From Acidimicrobiales bacterium (GTDB taxonomy: Bacteria; Actinomycetota; Actinomycetes; Mycobacteriales; QHCE01): a DNA stretch of 56,410 bases. Numbering within the stretch: the stretch's first letter is position 1; every line of letters starts with the position of its first letter. The notes beneath the pieces were generated by a model. That model did not search any database and was not told where the DNA came from. It saw only the letters and a list, made by a program, of their open reading frames with translations. The stretch spans positions 1 through 56,410 of the forward strand of contig QHCE01000082.1 in the NCBI GenBank assembly GCA_003243955.1. The letters are read 5' to 3'. Made by a program: the position numbers and the translations under genes. Positions 18,784-27,543 of this stretch are shown piece by piece.

Positions 18784-19485
18784 TCACCGGTCACTTCGAG
18801 GGCGTTTGGGTGCTGTTGTAGTCGGTTCAGGCTCCGCGCTGACGGCAGGTCGAGCCACGAGTTGGCTGGTAACGGTGGATTGCCGCTTCACCCAGGTGCG
18901 ATAGTGGGGGTTGATCCATTCCAGTAGGGTCAAGAGCTCTTCGTGGCGTTGCTCCAGCCGCTCAGCGTGGATGGGTTCGTGATGAGCAATGCGGTTCCGC
19001 AGCTCATGGAGGTGCGCTAGGCCGGTGTGCACTGCTTTTCGGCGTGGCTGAAGTGGGAAGCTGCGGCTAAGGATCGGCTTCCAAAGTGTGCGGTCATAGT
19101 GACTGGAGACCAGGTAGCGCCAGAAGCCGAAACTCAGCTCGGTTACTACTCGGCCAGAAGTTTCCGGTTTACCTCGCCTGCCTGTTGTTGCACGTTGTCG
19201 AGCTGCTGCGACATCGGCAAGTCGATTCGGAGTCAAAACTCGGTTAGGGTCTAAGTACCACCGTGGCTCGCCGCACGTGCGGGAGCTCCAGGCAGTTAAC
19301 TGCTCATGCATCGCATTGCGAACTAGAATTTCAAGGTGTGCGATGTCAGCCCATAATGCGGCAGAGATTGCGTTGTTCCATTCATAGAGTGCAAGTGCGG
19401 CCGCATTGCCACAGGTCGCACGCCTATACGCGCCGAACCTCTCTTGTGACAAGCCTTTGCTGATTACAGTCATGGATTTGCTCAT
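18784..19485 (-). CDS. Abi_2-family (AbiD/AbiF-like) HEPN protein
   Basis: 233 aa from ATG 19485, after GAGGG. Same family as the gene at 3357 and the remnant at 16442-17137. It has LVRNAMHEQL near residues 54-63, ELSFGFWRYL at 116-125 and an intact HEPN motif RNRIAHHEP (R163, H168). The C-terminal 30 residues are proline/threonine-rich and variable. Predicted to be an RNase triggered by phage or by loss of an antitoxin RNA; this is inference from the family. A two-hairpin leader sits 31 bases upstream. It is about 920 bp of direct duplication with the broken copy, counting leader and gene. Confidence 0.9.
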   Translation of the reverse strand: MSKSMTVISKGLSQERFGAYRRATCGNAAALALYEWNNAISAALWADIAHLEILVRNAMHEQLTAWSSRTCGEPRWYLDPNRVLTPNRLADVAAARQRATTGRRGKPETSGRVVTELSFGFWRYLVSSHYDRTLWKPILSRSFPLQPRRKAVHTGLAHLHELRNRIAHHEPIHAERLEQRHEELLTLLEWINPHYRTWVKRQSTVTSQLVARPAVSAEPEPTTTAPKRPRSDR

Positions 19486-19515
19486 GTTGCACCCTCTGGT
19501 ACACTTCGAAGGAAC

Positions 19516-19599
19516 ACCCCGGTCGCCGCTGCCCTGCACGCCGCCGGGGTTTCGCCTTGTTTGTGGTGCTGGGCGGCGTGTGCGTCGCATTACAGATGC
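19516..19599 (-). ncRNA. Structured leader RNA of intact Abi copy (candidate)
   Basis: On the minus strand: hairpin 1 GCAT-CTGTA-ATGC (19599-19587), a 36-nt link, then hairpin 2 with outer stem ACCCCGG/CCGGGGT (19550-19516) and an inner TGC-AGG-GCA. The inner stem bases differ from those of the other two leaders, yet all three pair. The Abi start codon is at 19485. No terminator T-run follows the hairpin, so the Abi gene can be read through. Confidence 0.6.
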
Positions 19600-19702
19600 C
19601 GAACATGTGAGCCACTATGGGCGGTGCATATGACAAATTCAGCTTCCTCTGCGGCGATATTCGGGACCTAGAGCGTAAGGCGGGAGCTGGGGACCAGCAT
19701 GG

Positions 19703-19928
19703 TTGAGCTCGCTGGAGGAGCCAAGTCGGACGAGTTGGAGTGTCTTGTCGCCGGGCTTGCGGTAGGGTTCCGCGTCACCACCGGGTGCTGCAACTGAGCG
19801 ATGAGAAAATCGATCCGTCGAGGTGCCAGACGTCTGGCGTGTTCTACCGGATCCTTAGTGGTATAAATACCTGCATTGAGTTCGGCGATCGTGATTGAGC
19901 TGACGAAATAGATGCAACTGCACGAACC
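19703..19928. other. Gene-free stretch
   Basis: No convincing gene. It begins at the edge of the duplicated Abi cassette. A short run, TTCCGCGTCACCACC near 19768, also occurs at 16436 beside the broken Abi copy, so it may be debris of the same duplication. Confidence 0.4.
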
Positions 19929-20897
19929 TCAAACGGCTGCGCTTCCTGCAACTGCCCTACGCAGTGGTTGCAGTCTGGGGTCCGTCCTTGCCGTCTTTAG
20001 GTTCCCAATCTCCCAGCATAATGTGCCCAAAAGACCTTTAGTCTTTGCCAAATTCACTTTGGTTTGCACGCTTTCAACGGTTTGATCAACATAATCAGCA
20101 GACAGCCCGATACCGAGAACTAACTTGTTCGCCGGAACGCCCGCGCTGGTGTAAGCAGAGACTTGATCCAAGCCATCCGACCAGAAACTCATCAGGTTGA
20201 CTGAATCGACTGACGCGTAGAGTTGCGTGACAATCGGAGGCGGAATTTGACCAGTGTCCACATCGATTGAGAGATAGGAAACGGGAGAGAACACATTCAG
20301 CATGCCTCGGAGCTCGTGAACTAATGCAACGTAGTCGCTTTGATGTTGAGGCACCTGCTCTTCCCAATCAATATCCACACCGTCGTAGCCGTATGTTTGC
20401 ATGGTGTCAATGATGTTGCGGATGAAAGTGGCGCGGTGTCTGTTGCTAGCGGCGCCCAGAAACCCTGTTCCCTGCCCTTCGCCGCCGATGGTGAGATTGA
20501 TCTTCTTTCCGGCCGTATGAGCGGCGGCCACTTGTGCCCGAGCGTTTTCGGCGCTCTGCATGTCATTAATGCCTACCCCGCCATCGGGCGAGGGATACAT
20601 GCCAAAGGACATGATTGTGGTGAAAGCTGTGTAATCCACCTCGGTCACTGGAGTTTTATTCATTTCCCAACCGGGGTAGTAGCCCATGGAAATGAACCTC
20701 GTCGAAGTTGATGGCGCTTTGGCTGCCGACGCTTGGGTGGCTAGGGCGCGCAGTTCGTTGGAGGGAGAGGGCACCACCGTTGAGGCAGCCCGGAAAGGGC
20801 ACTTTTGCGACGCATCGGAAATGCCGGGATGGATGGCTAATACCGCCAAAGCGGTCAGGGGTGCTAGCAGCCAATACGCTCGGCTGGCCATGAGCAC
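19929..20897 (-). CDS. Secreted GH18-family glycosidase (chitinase-like)
   Basis: 322 aa from GTG 20897, or 320 from ATG 20891. An N-terminal signal peptide (RAYWLLAPLTALAVLAIHPG, then a probable cleavage after SDAS) points to export. The catalytic motif DGVDIDWEE at about residues 172-180 has the DxxDxDxE pattern of family 18, with Glu179 as proton donor; SMGYYPGWE opens the barrel. Likely substrates are chitin oligomers or GlcNAc-containing glycans, or the enzyme may act as an endo-N-acetylglucosaminidase on host glycoproteins. It lacks a carbohydrate-binding module and is shorter than most chitinases. It stands alone on the minus strand, with its own promoter. Confidence 0.88.
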   Translation of the reverse strand: MLMASRAYWLLAPLTALAVLAIHPGISDASQKCPFRAASTVVPSPSNELRALATQASAAKAPSTSTRFISMGYYPGWEMNKTPVTEVDYTAFTTIMSFGMYPSPDGGVGINDMQSAENARAQVAAAHTAGKKINLTIGGEGQGTGFLGAASNRHRATFIRNIIDTMQTYGYDGVDIDWEEQVPQHQSDYVALVHELRGMLNVFSPVSYLSIDVDTGQIPPPIVTQLYASVDSVNLMSFWSDGLDQVSAYTSAGVPANKLVLGIGLSADYVDQTVESVQTKVNLAKTKGLLGTLCWEIGNLKTARTDPRLQPLRRAVAGSAAV

Positions 20898-20971
20898 TAC
20901 AGCCGCCTCCGCTCAACTGGGCTTTGCAATCGACGTTACCCCAACTTTCGATGAGTGACGAGGCTGCTTCA

Positions 20972-22021
20972 TTACGCTTGCGCTGTGATCATGGTCTTGA
21001 CGCTGCGCGGATCGTTCCGTCCGGCACGGAGCGCCGTTTCCACCCGGTCTAGCGGCAGGTGTCCAGTAATGATGGCTTCAGGGCGGACTGCCCTGGTAGC
21101 CACCAGGCCGATCGCTGCCGCGTAGCTGTTGGCGAAGCGAAAGGTGGGGACGAGGCGGATCTCTCGCGTCTGCATGAACGCTAGGGGAATCGTCGCGTCT
21201 TCGGTGGGAATCATCCCGACTACGGCAGCGACGCCCCCAGGGCGAACGCAGCGGATACCATCGGGCAGCGCAACGGGGTTTCCGGAGCACTCAATGAAGA
21301 CGTCGACCTCCAGCCTAACTGCGCTAGGCGTTGCAGCCGAAACGTCGATGACTCGCGTGGCCCCCATGGTCTCGGCGAGCGACAGCCGGAATGGGTTGAT
21401 GTCGCTCACGTTGACTTCAATCGCGCCGATGGCCCGAGCTACTTGCGTCATAAGTAGCCCGATCGGCCCGGCGCCGCTGACCAACACCCGTGCTCCCACC
21501 CCGATCTCCGCGCACCGGGCGGCATGGACGACGACTGATAGCGGTTCGATGAGCGCGGCGGCGTCATCAGAGATCTGTGCGGGTACTGGATAGGCAAAGT
21601 CCTCCGGGACTGTCAAGTAACGCGCAAATCCGCCTTCGGTCGGCGGCGCCGCCAGATACCGCATTTGGGGGCAAAGGTTGTACCGACCGCCGCGACACAG
21701 GGAACAGATGCCGCAGGGCCGGCTCGGTTCGATCGCGACGCGAGTTCCGATGGGCGGCCTTGTGGCTCTAGGACCGTGCGCGGCGACTACGCCAGATACT
21801 TCATGCCCTAGAACATGCGGCGGCTTAAAGACGTTCAACCTAGGACCATGCTCAAAGAAGTGCACGTCAGAGCCGCACACCCCGACGGATCGGACCTCTA
21901 CGAGAAGTTCTCGATCACCGGGTTGAGGTACCGGCCGTTCCTCGATGTGCAGCCGGCCTATGCCGTCCATGACGGCGGTGCGATTGGATCTACCCGGCAT
22001 GACTGTTGCGTTAGTTGGCAT
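20972..22021 (-). CDS. Zinc-dependent medium-chain dehydrogenase (sorbitol/iditol type)
   Basis: 349 aa from ATG 22021; GTG 22030 would add 3 residues. The catalytic zinc site is in VGVCGSDVHFFEHG and GHEVSG. The structural zinc cysteines are in CGICSLCRGGRYNLCP (four Cys), and the NAD-binding Rossmann loop is SGAGPIGLL. The closest known group is L-iditol/sorbitol or threonine dehydrogenase-like polyol oxidoreductases. The exact substrate cannot be told. The gene is alone, transcribed away from the peptidase E gene. Confidence 0.88.
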   Translation of the reverse strand: MPTNATVMPGRSNRTAVMDGIGRLHIEERPVPQPGDRELLVEVRSVGVCGSDVHFFEHGPRLNVFKPPHVLGHEVSGVVAAHGPRATRPPIGTRVAIEPSRPCGICSLCRGGRYNLCPQMRYLAAPPTEGGFARYLTVPEDFAYPVPAQISDDAAALIEPLSVVVHAARCAEIGVGARVLVSGAGPIGLLMTQVARAIGAIEVNVSDINPFRLSLAETMGATRVIDVSAATPSAVRLEVDVFIECSGNPVALPDGIRCVRPGGVAAVVGMIPTEDATIPLAFMQTREIRLVPTFRFANSYAAAIGLVATRAVRPEAIITGHLPLDRVETALRAGRNDPRSVKTMITAQA

Positions 22022-22315
22022 GTGACCCACTCCAATCCGGATTCACGGCGGGTGCCCACCCCGGCCTCGAGGCTCTTCCAGAGCTGTGCTGATGTTAAGT
22101 CAGCCAGCGGATCTGCTTGGTGATCGGAACGTTGTTTGGTCGAGGCGGCGTTGGAAAGAGCACTGATCAAAGCCGGGATGCCAGCGCGAGTGCGAGGCCA
22201 ACGTCTCCCATTGACATAGCAGTGCACAGCTATGCGGACTTTGGGCTCAGAAATGCCTAATCAATGTGGGTATGCTGGCGATATCCCTACCGACTAATCG
22301 TGGTAATCATGTCCC
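22022..22315. other. Divergent promoter region between dehydrogenase and peptidase E
   Basis: About 290 bases without a convincing gene; it must hold promoters for the dehydrogenase (minus) and peptidase E (plus). TATGCTGGCGATATC near 22271 is AT-richer than its surroundings and could be part of the plus-strand promoter. I found no clear inverted repeat. Confidence 0.3.
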
Positions 22316-23053
22316 ATGAACCAGCACACACCGACGATTCTGGCCACCTCCGGCGGGTTTCGGCGAGGGGAACGAACCCAGCTACTCCCCGGGCCGTTGC
22401 TGTGGCACAGCTTCGAGCTTGCCGGCGCGCCGCGTCGGCCAAAACTCTGTCACTTGGGCACGGCCTCCGGCGATCAGCAGCACTGGAAGGCCTGGATCAA
22501 CGACGCTTTCACCGGCACTGACGTATCTGTGACCCACCTTGATCTGTTTCCCATGCCTAGCGTTGCGGACATGCGGGCTCACCTGCTTGCTCAAGACGTG
22601 ATTTGGGTCGGCGGCGGCAGCGTCGCCGGTCTGCTGGCGATGTGGCGCCTGCACGGCCTAGACGAGATTTTCCATGAGGTTTGGCAGGCCGGCGTGGTGC
22701 TTGGGGGAGTGTCGGCCGGTTCCATCTGTTGGCACAGCGGTGGAGTCACCGATTCGTTCGGGCCTACGCTGCGGCCGGTCACTAACGGCTTGGGTTTCCT
22801 GCCCCATGCCAATGGCGTGCACTACGACAGCGAGGCGCAGCGCCGGCCACTACTACAGCGGCTGGTAGCGCACGGCGAGTTGCCAGACGCCTACGCCACC
22901 GACGACGGTGTTGGCCTGTTGTATCAGGGCACGGAGTTCGTGGAGGCGCTATCCGAGCGGCCAGACGTGGGTGCCTACCGCGTTATCCAGAGTGCTGGTG
23001 CCGCGGTCGAGACCCGGATTGAACCCCGTCTGCTGCCGGCTTCGCTGATCTGA
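22316..23053 (+). CDS. Peptidase E-like (family S51) protein
   Basis: 245 aa from ATG 22316. The fold and catalytic serine are those of the S51 class: QDVIWVGGGSVAGLLAMW near residue 93, the nucleophile Ser133 in GGVSAGSICW, and a later histidine in NGVHYDSE. Members cleave alpha-aspartyl dipeptides (peptidase E) or process cyanophycin-derived dipeptides. A strict Asp-dipeptide activity cannot be assigned, because actinobacterial relatives are uncharacterised. It is followed after 72 bases by a gene of unknown function on the same strand. Confidence 0.88.
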   Translation: MNQHTPTILATSGGFRRGERTQLLPGPLLWHSFELAGAPRRPKLCHLGTASGDQQHWKAWINDAFTGTDVSVTHLDLFPMPSVADMRAHLLAQDVIWVGGGSVAGLLAMWRLHGLDEIFHEVWQAGVVLGGVSAGSICWHSGGVTDSFGPTLRPVTNGLGFLPHANGVHYDSEAQRRPLLQRLVAHGELPDAYATDDGVGLLYQGTEFVEALSERPDVGAYRVIQSAGAAVETRIEPRLLPASLI

Positions 23054-23125
23054 AAGGTCTGACGGGCGCAGCTGTACCTTGTTAGCCTGGAGGGGCAGGC
23101 AGGTGCGGCTAGCGGAGGTGATCGC

Positions 23126-24196
23126 ATGGCGGAGAGCGATCAATTCCGCGTCCGACGGGTCTGCTTTGGCTACGGGTCCGATGCGCTGGATGCGGCTGCA
23201 CGCCCTGAGGATTTCGTTGCCGGCTTCCGCGGAGAACGTTCCCCGATGCTGTGGGTGTGCGGCGAGGATGGCGGGGGTCCCCCTACCTACCGGAGCCCAA
23301 ACCTTTTCGACAATTCCGATCCTGCGTGGCGCTTGCGGGAGCCAGACCGGCAATGGTGGGCACTCGCCGAAGTCGATGGTTTCCCGGTTCCCGGACCCAC
23401 CCCGAGGGTCAGGTTGGCCTGGTCCGTGCCGACGCCAACGACCACGGCTAGGGTAATGCTCGGTTTTGGGGATGGCCAGGACCCTATATGGGAAGAGTTT
23501 CCGCAGCCTCTTGCCAAGGAGCTCGCGAACCAAAGCCACTCATACATTCGGGACATGGATGAGAAGGAAGCGTATCCGCGCTTTCTAGACGGGTTGCATA
23601 ATGTTTTGCTCCAGCATCGACCCAAAGCCGCTCGGCCCGACGCTACCCCTCATGCTCAGCCCTGGCTACCACCTCGCTGGATTACCCGAAAAACCGAGCT
23701 GCCACACAGCGAGTGGCTGAGCGTCTTCGATAAGCGGCATGCCGCCGCCTTGGATCACTCCGTGAGCCAAGTCAAGAAGTACGTTGCTCGGCAGCGGCCC
23801 TTTCGAGACAGGAAGCAGCAGCAAATTCGGCGTGACATCCGGGTCACAAAAACAGCTCGAGTGGCCAGCTTTAGTGGTTTAACCGCGCTGGCATCTGTCG
23901 CGGTGGTGGGAGCGAAGGATTCTTTTAATCATGGTTTCCCAGAATTCGGGACGGCGGCTTTAGTTAGCGCGTTGGCCGCTTGCGTAGTAAGTTTAGGATC
24001 TCTTTTTCATTTTGAGGACAGGCTCTGCAGCCTGCGTGGCCGTCTCACGAAATCGCTGGGTTTACCTGCGCAAAGTGGCCTCAGTGATAATCCAGCCGTG
24101 CTTCGCCGAGCGGGCTATCCATCGCCTAAGAGAGATCTGACCCAAGCTCAGCACACCAGTACGGCAGTTTCACAACGCCTCCAACCTGGCAACTAG
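23126..24196 (+). CDS. Hypothetical protein with two membrane helices
   Basis: 356 aa from ATG 23126, preceded by GGAGG. The first 200 residues are soluble and rich in tryptophan, proline and aspartate; a basic helical region (VKKYVARQRPFRDRKQQQIR) precedes two hydrophobic helices near residues 245-262 and 272-292. A C-terminal cytosolic tail follows. This layout, soluble domain plus paired C-terminal helices, recalls membrane-anchored effectors of defence systems or SLATT-like proteins, but I cannot place the family. Confidence 0.6.
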   Translation: MAESDQFRVRRVCFGYGSDALDAAARPEDFVAGFRGERSPMLWVCGEDGGGPPTYRSPNLFDNSDPAWRLREPDRQWWALAEVDGFPVPGPTPRVRLAWSVPTPTTTARVMLGFGDGQDPIWEEFPQPLAKELANQSHSYIRDMDEKEAYPRFLDGLHNVLLQHRPKAARPDATPHAQPWLPPRWITRKTELPHSEWLSVFDKRHAAALDHSVSQVKKYVARQRPFRDRKQQQIRRDIRVTKTARVASFSGLTALASVAVVGAKDSFNHGFPEFGTAALVSALAACVVSLGSLFHFEDRLCSLRGRLTKSLGLPAQSGLSDNPAVLRRAGYPSPKRDLTQAQHTSTAVSQRLQPGN

Positions 24197-24305
24197 CCTC
24201 GGGCAAGGGGTTCATCTTGAAAACGTGGGTAAGTTTCCGACAGCTTTCTATGGCACCGTGTCGCAAGGCGGTGCAGAGGGCAATGGGCTCAGTAATATTG
24301 TCGGT

Positions 24306-25058
24306 ATGACCTTTCCACCTTCGGTAATTCCCGCAACCGATGTTGAACGAGTGCTCGTCGTGGCCGCCCATCCCGATGACATCGACTTTGGTGCCGCTGG
24401 CACCATTTACGGCTGGACTCAGGCCGGCATAGAGGTGGCTTATTGCATAGTCACCCGCGGCGACGCCGGCGGATTCGATGATCGGCCGCGCGAGCAGATG
24501 CCGATCGTACGAGAAGCCGAGCAACGAGCCGCCGCGGCCGAGGTTGGCGTGAAAGACGTGTGCTTCCTGGACGGCTACTCCGATGGTGCGGTGTATGTCA
24601 CTCATGAGCTGCGCCGCGATTTGACCCGTGAGATTCGCCGGTTTCGCCCGCAGCGGGTCGTGGGGCCGTCTCCGCTACGCAACTGGGAGCGGATAGCGCC
24701 CAGCCATCCGGATCACCTCGCGGTGGGGGAGGCGCTGATGCGTGCGGTGTATCCCGACGCGCGTAACAGATTCGCCCATCCGGAGTTGCTGGCAGTCGAA
24801 GGCCTGGATGAGTGGACGGTGCCGGAGGTGTGGCTATCCGGTGGTCCGAACCCTGACTACATGGTGGACATTACTGACATATTTGACGTGAAGCTTAAGG
24901 CGCTTTCGGCCCACGTCAGTCAGGTCTCGCATCTTGGTTCTAGCGGCACAGATTCGCTAGAGGACATGCTCCTCGGCATGCTGGGCGCGAATGCGGCCGA
25001 GGCGGGTATGACTCCTGGAAGGCTCGCCGAGGCGTTCACGGTGATCTCCACCCGTTAA
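24306..25058 (+). CDS. PIG-L family zinc-dependent deacetylase
   Basis: 250 aa from ATG 24306; the frame is open to 24225, but the family start is here. The zinc-binding motif AHPDDID is at residues 21-27 and the downstream SHPDH near 137-141. Relatives include MshB, which deacetylates GlcNAc-inositol in mycothiol synthesis, and Mca, the mycothiol S-conjugate amidase. The length is shorter than MshB/Mca (about 290-300 aa), so it could be a related sugar deacetylase. It ends 36 bases before the HepT gene that points the other way. Confidence 0.9.
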   Translation: MTFPPSVIPATDVERVLVVAAHPDDIDFGAAGTIYGWTQAGIEVAYCIVTRGDAGGFDDRPREQMPIVREAEQRAAAAEVGVKDVCFLDGYSDGAVYVTHELRRDLTREIRRFRPQRVVGPSPLRNWERIAPSHPDHLAVGEALMRAVYPDARNRFAHPELLAVEGLDEWTVPEVWLSGGPNPDYMVDITDIFDVKLKALSAHVSQVSHLGSSGTDSLEDMLLGMLGANAAEAGMTPGRLAEAFTVISTR

Positions 25059-25094
25059 GTCCTCGCCGGAGTCCACGATCGGATCGCCCCCTGA

Positions 25095-25583
25095 TCACCC
25101 TTGCTTCGTACCTGGCCCTCGATGAGAGTGCTCTCCGCCATCGCTAGTGGCGGCCAAGCCAGTGAGATACTTTGCCACTTCGGTCAGATAACGGCCGTAA
25201 TTCTGCTGCGCAGATGGCACACTACCTGCCACGTCAGCTAGCTCGATGTGAACGTATTCGTGAATTAACACATTGCGCATACCAGCGCTAGGTGCCAGTT
25301 CCGCGGCTAGCGCGCCGGAGATCATCCCCACCTTGGCTGCAAGGTAGAACGATTCCTTGTAGGAAGTTGCGGTCAGCCCAAGTGCTGCAGCGACATGATT
25401 GTTGATCGCCACAGCCAACTCGACTAGCTGCGTGAGTATTCGCTCCACGCCATGCCGCACCAAACGATCTGCCTTCAGCCGCGCAGAGGTGGCCTCGCCC
25501 AGATGCGCCAGATCACCCAGTAGTTCTGCCATCGCCTCTAGTTTTTCGCTCACCACATCTTCACTCAATCGGCGTGGCGTCAT
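25095..25583 (-). CDS. hepT: HepT-type HEPN toxin (DUF86)
   Basis: 162 aa from ATG 25583, overlapping the stop of the upstream nucleotidyltransferase by 4 bases (ATGA). The HEPN motif RNVLIHEY is at residues 103-110, with R103, H108 and Tyr110 matching RX4HXY, where the tyrosine is the AMP acceptor. Known HepT toxins are RNases, neutralised when MntA attaches AMP to this tyrosine (type VII toxin-antitoxin). The C-terminal 20 residues are basic and variable. Both active-site residues are intact, so the pair is probably functional. Confidence 0.88.
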   Translation of the reverse strand: MTPRRLSEDVVSEKLEAMAELLGDLAHLGEATSARLKADRLVRHGVERILTQLVELAVAINNHVAAALGLTATSYKESFYLAAKVGMISGALAAELAPSAGMRNVLIHEYVHIELADVAGSVPSAQQNYGRYLTEVAKYLTGLAATSDGGEHSHRGPGTKQG

Positions 25584-26077
25584 CGAAGCACCGACCCTTC
25601 TGCCATGAGTTCCAGATTAGCGCGACGTAGCGCAGCGGTGTCCATTCGCTGGGTGGAAGCAGCCATCTGCATCCGGGCATACATCGTGGGCTCCGCCTCA
25701 AAAAGTGGCACCCCCATGCTCAGCGCCTGATCTTTGGCAACAACACCGGCTCGATTGAGAACCATCACATCAACTCGGTCGAAAAGCGTCAGATCCATGA
25801 GGTCGTTAACGACATCGACCAGTGTGGTGGATTCGGTTTTTATCGCGCCGGGATCGAAGAAAACCGCGATGTCGAGATCGTGGGGCGGCGCAGTCGCGGT
25901 CGACCGTTCATCGCCGGTGACTTCTTGGTACACCACACTGCCGAACACCGTGACAAGAAGTATTCGGTGTCGATCACACAGCGCGGCCAGCGTGCCGCTT
26001 TCTGCGGCAGCTCGAAGCCTCGCGTAAGCAATCTGTGCGGTCATTGAACCGTCCTGCATTTCTCCGATAGTGGACAT
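25580..26077 (-). CDS. mntA: MntA-type nucleotidyltransferase antitoxin
   Basis: 165 aa from ATG 26077; an inner ATG at 26044 would drop 11 residues. The minimal nucleotidyltransferase motif is FGS at 45-47, then D-L-D at 67-69. The spacing of 19 residues between GS and DxD is longer than the usual 10, because of an acidic/threonine insert. A second carboxylate follows in DRVDVMV. It adds AMP to HepT, which it precedes and overlaps by 4 bases. Only 77 bases separate its start from the leaderless M16 peptidase promoter. Confidence 0.86.
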   Translation of the reverse strand: MSTIGEMQDGSMTAQIAYARLRAAAESGTLAALCDRHRILLVTVFGSVVYQEVTGDERSTATAPPHDLDIAVFFDPGAIKTESTTLVDVVNDLMDLTLFDRVDVMVLNRAGVVAKDQALSMGVPLFEAEPTMYARMQMAASTQRMDTAALRRANLELMAEGSVLR

Positions 26078-26142
26078 GCAATTTTATGGTACGTGATACC
26101 GCTAAAGCTGTACCGCCAAACCGTCGCCCCGCGGTCGGTGGA

Positions 26143-26148
26143 TACGAT
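26143..26148 (+). promoter_or_regulatory. -10 box of M16 peptidase gene, leaderless start
   Basis: TACGAT at 26143-26148 lies 6 bases before GTG 26155, which would put the transcription start on or next to the start codon. Leaderless transcripts are common in Mycobacteriales. No clear -35 box is seen. Confidence 0.4.
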
Positions 26149-26154
26149 CCTCAT

Positions 26155-27543
26155 GTGACCTCACCGTTGGCTGTGCAACCTCTACCTCCCCTGCTATCTG
26201 GACCGCTACCCACGACCGCGTATCGCATTGAGCGGTTCACGCTAGGCAATGGTCTTAAGGTGGTGCTCTCGCCGGATGGGTCCGCGCCGGTGATCGGTGT
26301 GGTGGTGAGCTACAACGTGGGCATGCGCTCTGAACCACAAGGCCGCACCGGTTTCGCGCATCTGTTTGAGCACCTCATGTTTCAGGGCTCGCAGAACCTG
26401 GCGAAGCTGGAGCACTTCCGATATGTGCAGTCCTCCGGCGGCGTCTTCAACGGCAGCACTCACGTGGACTACACCAACTACTACGAGACGCTACCCAGCA
26501 ACGCGTTGGAACGTACGCTGTTCTTGGAAGCCGACCGGATGCGGGCGCCGCTGATCACGCCAGAGAACTTGGCGAACCAGATAGCGGTGGTGAAAGAAGA
26601 GATCCGGCTGCAGGTGCAGAATCAGCCCTATGGTGGGTTTCCGTGGTGTTTTTTGCCTGCGGTGATGTTCGATACGTTCGCCAACTCCCACGACGGCTAC
26701 GGTTCCTTCGCCGATCTGGACGCCGCCACCGTGGCCGACGCGGAATCGTTCTTCCACGCCTACTATGCGCCCGCGAACGCGGTGCTCGCCGTAGCAGGGG
26801 ACTTCGACCCGGTGCGCGCCCGTGAGCTGGTGGAGCGGCACTTCGGCGACATTCCTGCCCGAAGCGCGCCCACACTACCCAACTTCGACGAGCCAGATCT
26901 GCGCGCGCCGCGGCGAGTGCGGCATCAGGATCGGCTCGCGCCGATGCCAGCTGTCGCGCTGGCATGGCGGGTGCCTGACCCCGTCGAGAAGTTTAGTGAC
27001 TACCTGACGTACGTGCTGTTAGCGGAGGTTCTCACCGACGGCGATGCCTCCCGCCTGGTGGAGCGGCTGCTGCTGCGCGACGGAATCGCGACGTCAATTG
27101 GTGGATACGTGGGTCTGATGGCTGAGGCGTTCGCGTCTCGCGGGCCGACTCAGCTGATCCTGGAAGCGCACTATCCCAGCGATGTGTCCACCGACACCGT
27201 GATTGACACCATCGATGCCGAGCTGGCCAGACTGGCTGGTGATGGCATAGCTTCGGCCGAGCTTGACCGGGTGCGTACCCGAGTGGCGGCTGGTCTGCTC
27301 AAGGGATGCGATGCCACACTAGGCCGCACGCTGCTACTAGCCGCGCTAGAGCAGCATCACGGTCGCGCCGAGCTGATCAACGAGCTGTCCGGACTTTTGG
27401 CTCAAATTACTCCGGAGCAGATCCAAGCCGCCGCGGCCACACTGCATCCACAGCGCAGGGCAGTCTTAGAACTCGTGCCATCTGGCGCAGCCGACCCAAC
27501 TGCCACAGCTGAGCAACCACAACCTGAAAGTGAACTCTCGTGA
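26155..27543 (+). CDS. M16-family zinc metallopeptidase, catalytic subunit
   Basis: 462 aa from GTG 26155, chosen because the -10 box would give a leaderless transcript; the frame continues to 26086. The inverted zinc motif HLFEH is at residues 69-73 and the third ligand, glutamate, is near residue 149 in VVKEEIRLQ. These are the hallmarks of pitrilysin/processing-peptidase proteins. It pairs with the next gene, which lacks the motif, as in heterodimeric mitochondrial-type processing peptidases. The protein is probably cytosolic; no signal peptide is seen. Its stop overlaps the next gene by 4 bases. Confidence 0.92.
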   Translation: MTSPLAVQPLPPLLSGPLPTTAYRIERFTLGNGLKVVLSPDGSAPVIGVVVSYNVGMRSEPQGRTGFAHLFEHLMFQGSQNLAKLEHFRYVQSSGGVFNGSTHVDYTNYYETLPSNALERTLFLEADRMRAPLITPENLANQIAVVKEEIRLQVQNQPYGGFPWCFLPAVMFDTFANSHDGYGSFADLDAATVADAESFFHAYYAPANAVLAVAGDFDPVRARELVERHFGDIPARSAPTLPNFDEPDLRAPRRVRHQDRLAPMPAVALAWRVPDPVEKFSDYLTYVLLAEVLTDGDASRLVERLLLRDGIATSIGGYVGLMAEAFASRGPTQLILEAHYPSDVSTDTVIDTIDAELARLAGDGIASAELDRVRTRVAAGLLKGCDATLGRTLLLAALEQHHGRAELINELSGLLAQITPEQIQAAAATLHPQRRAVLELVPSGAADPTATAEQPQPESELS

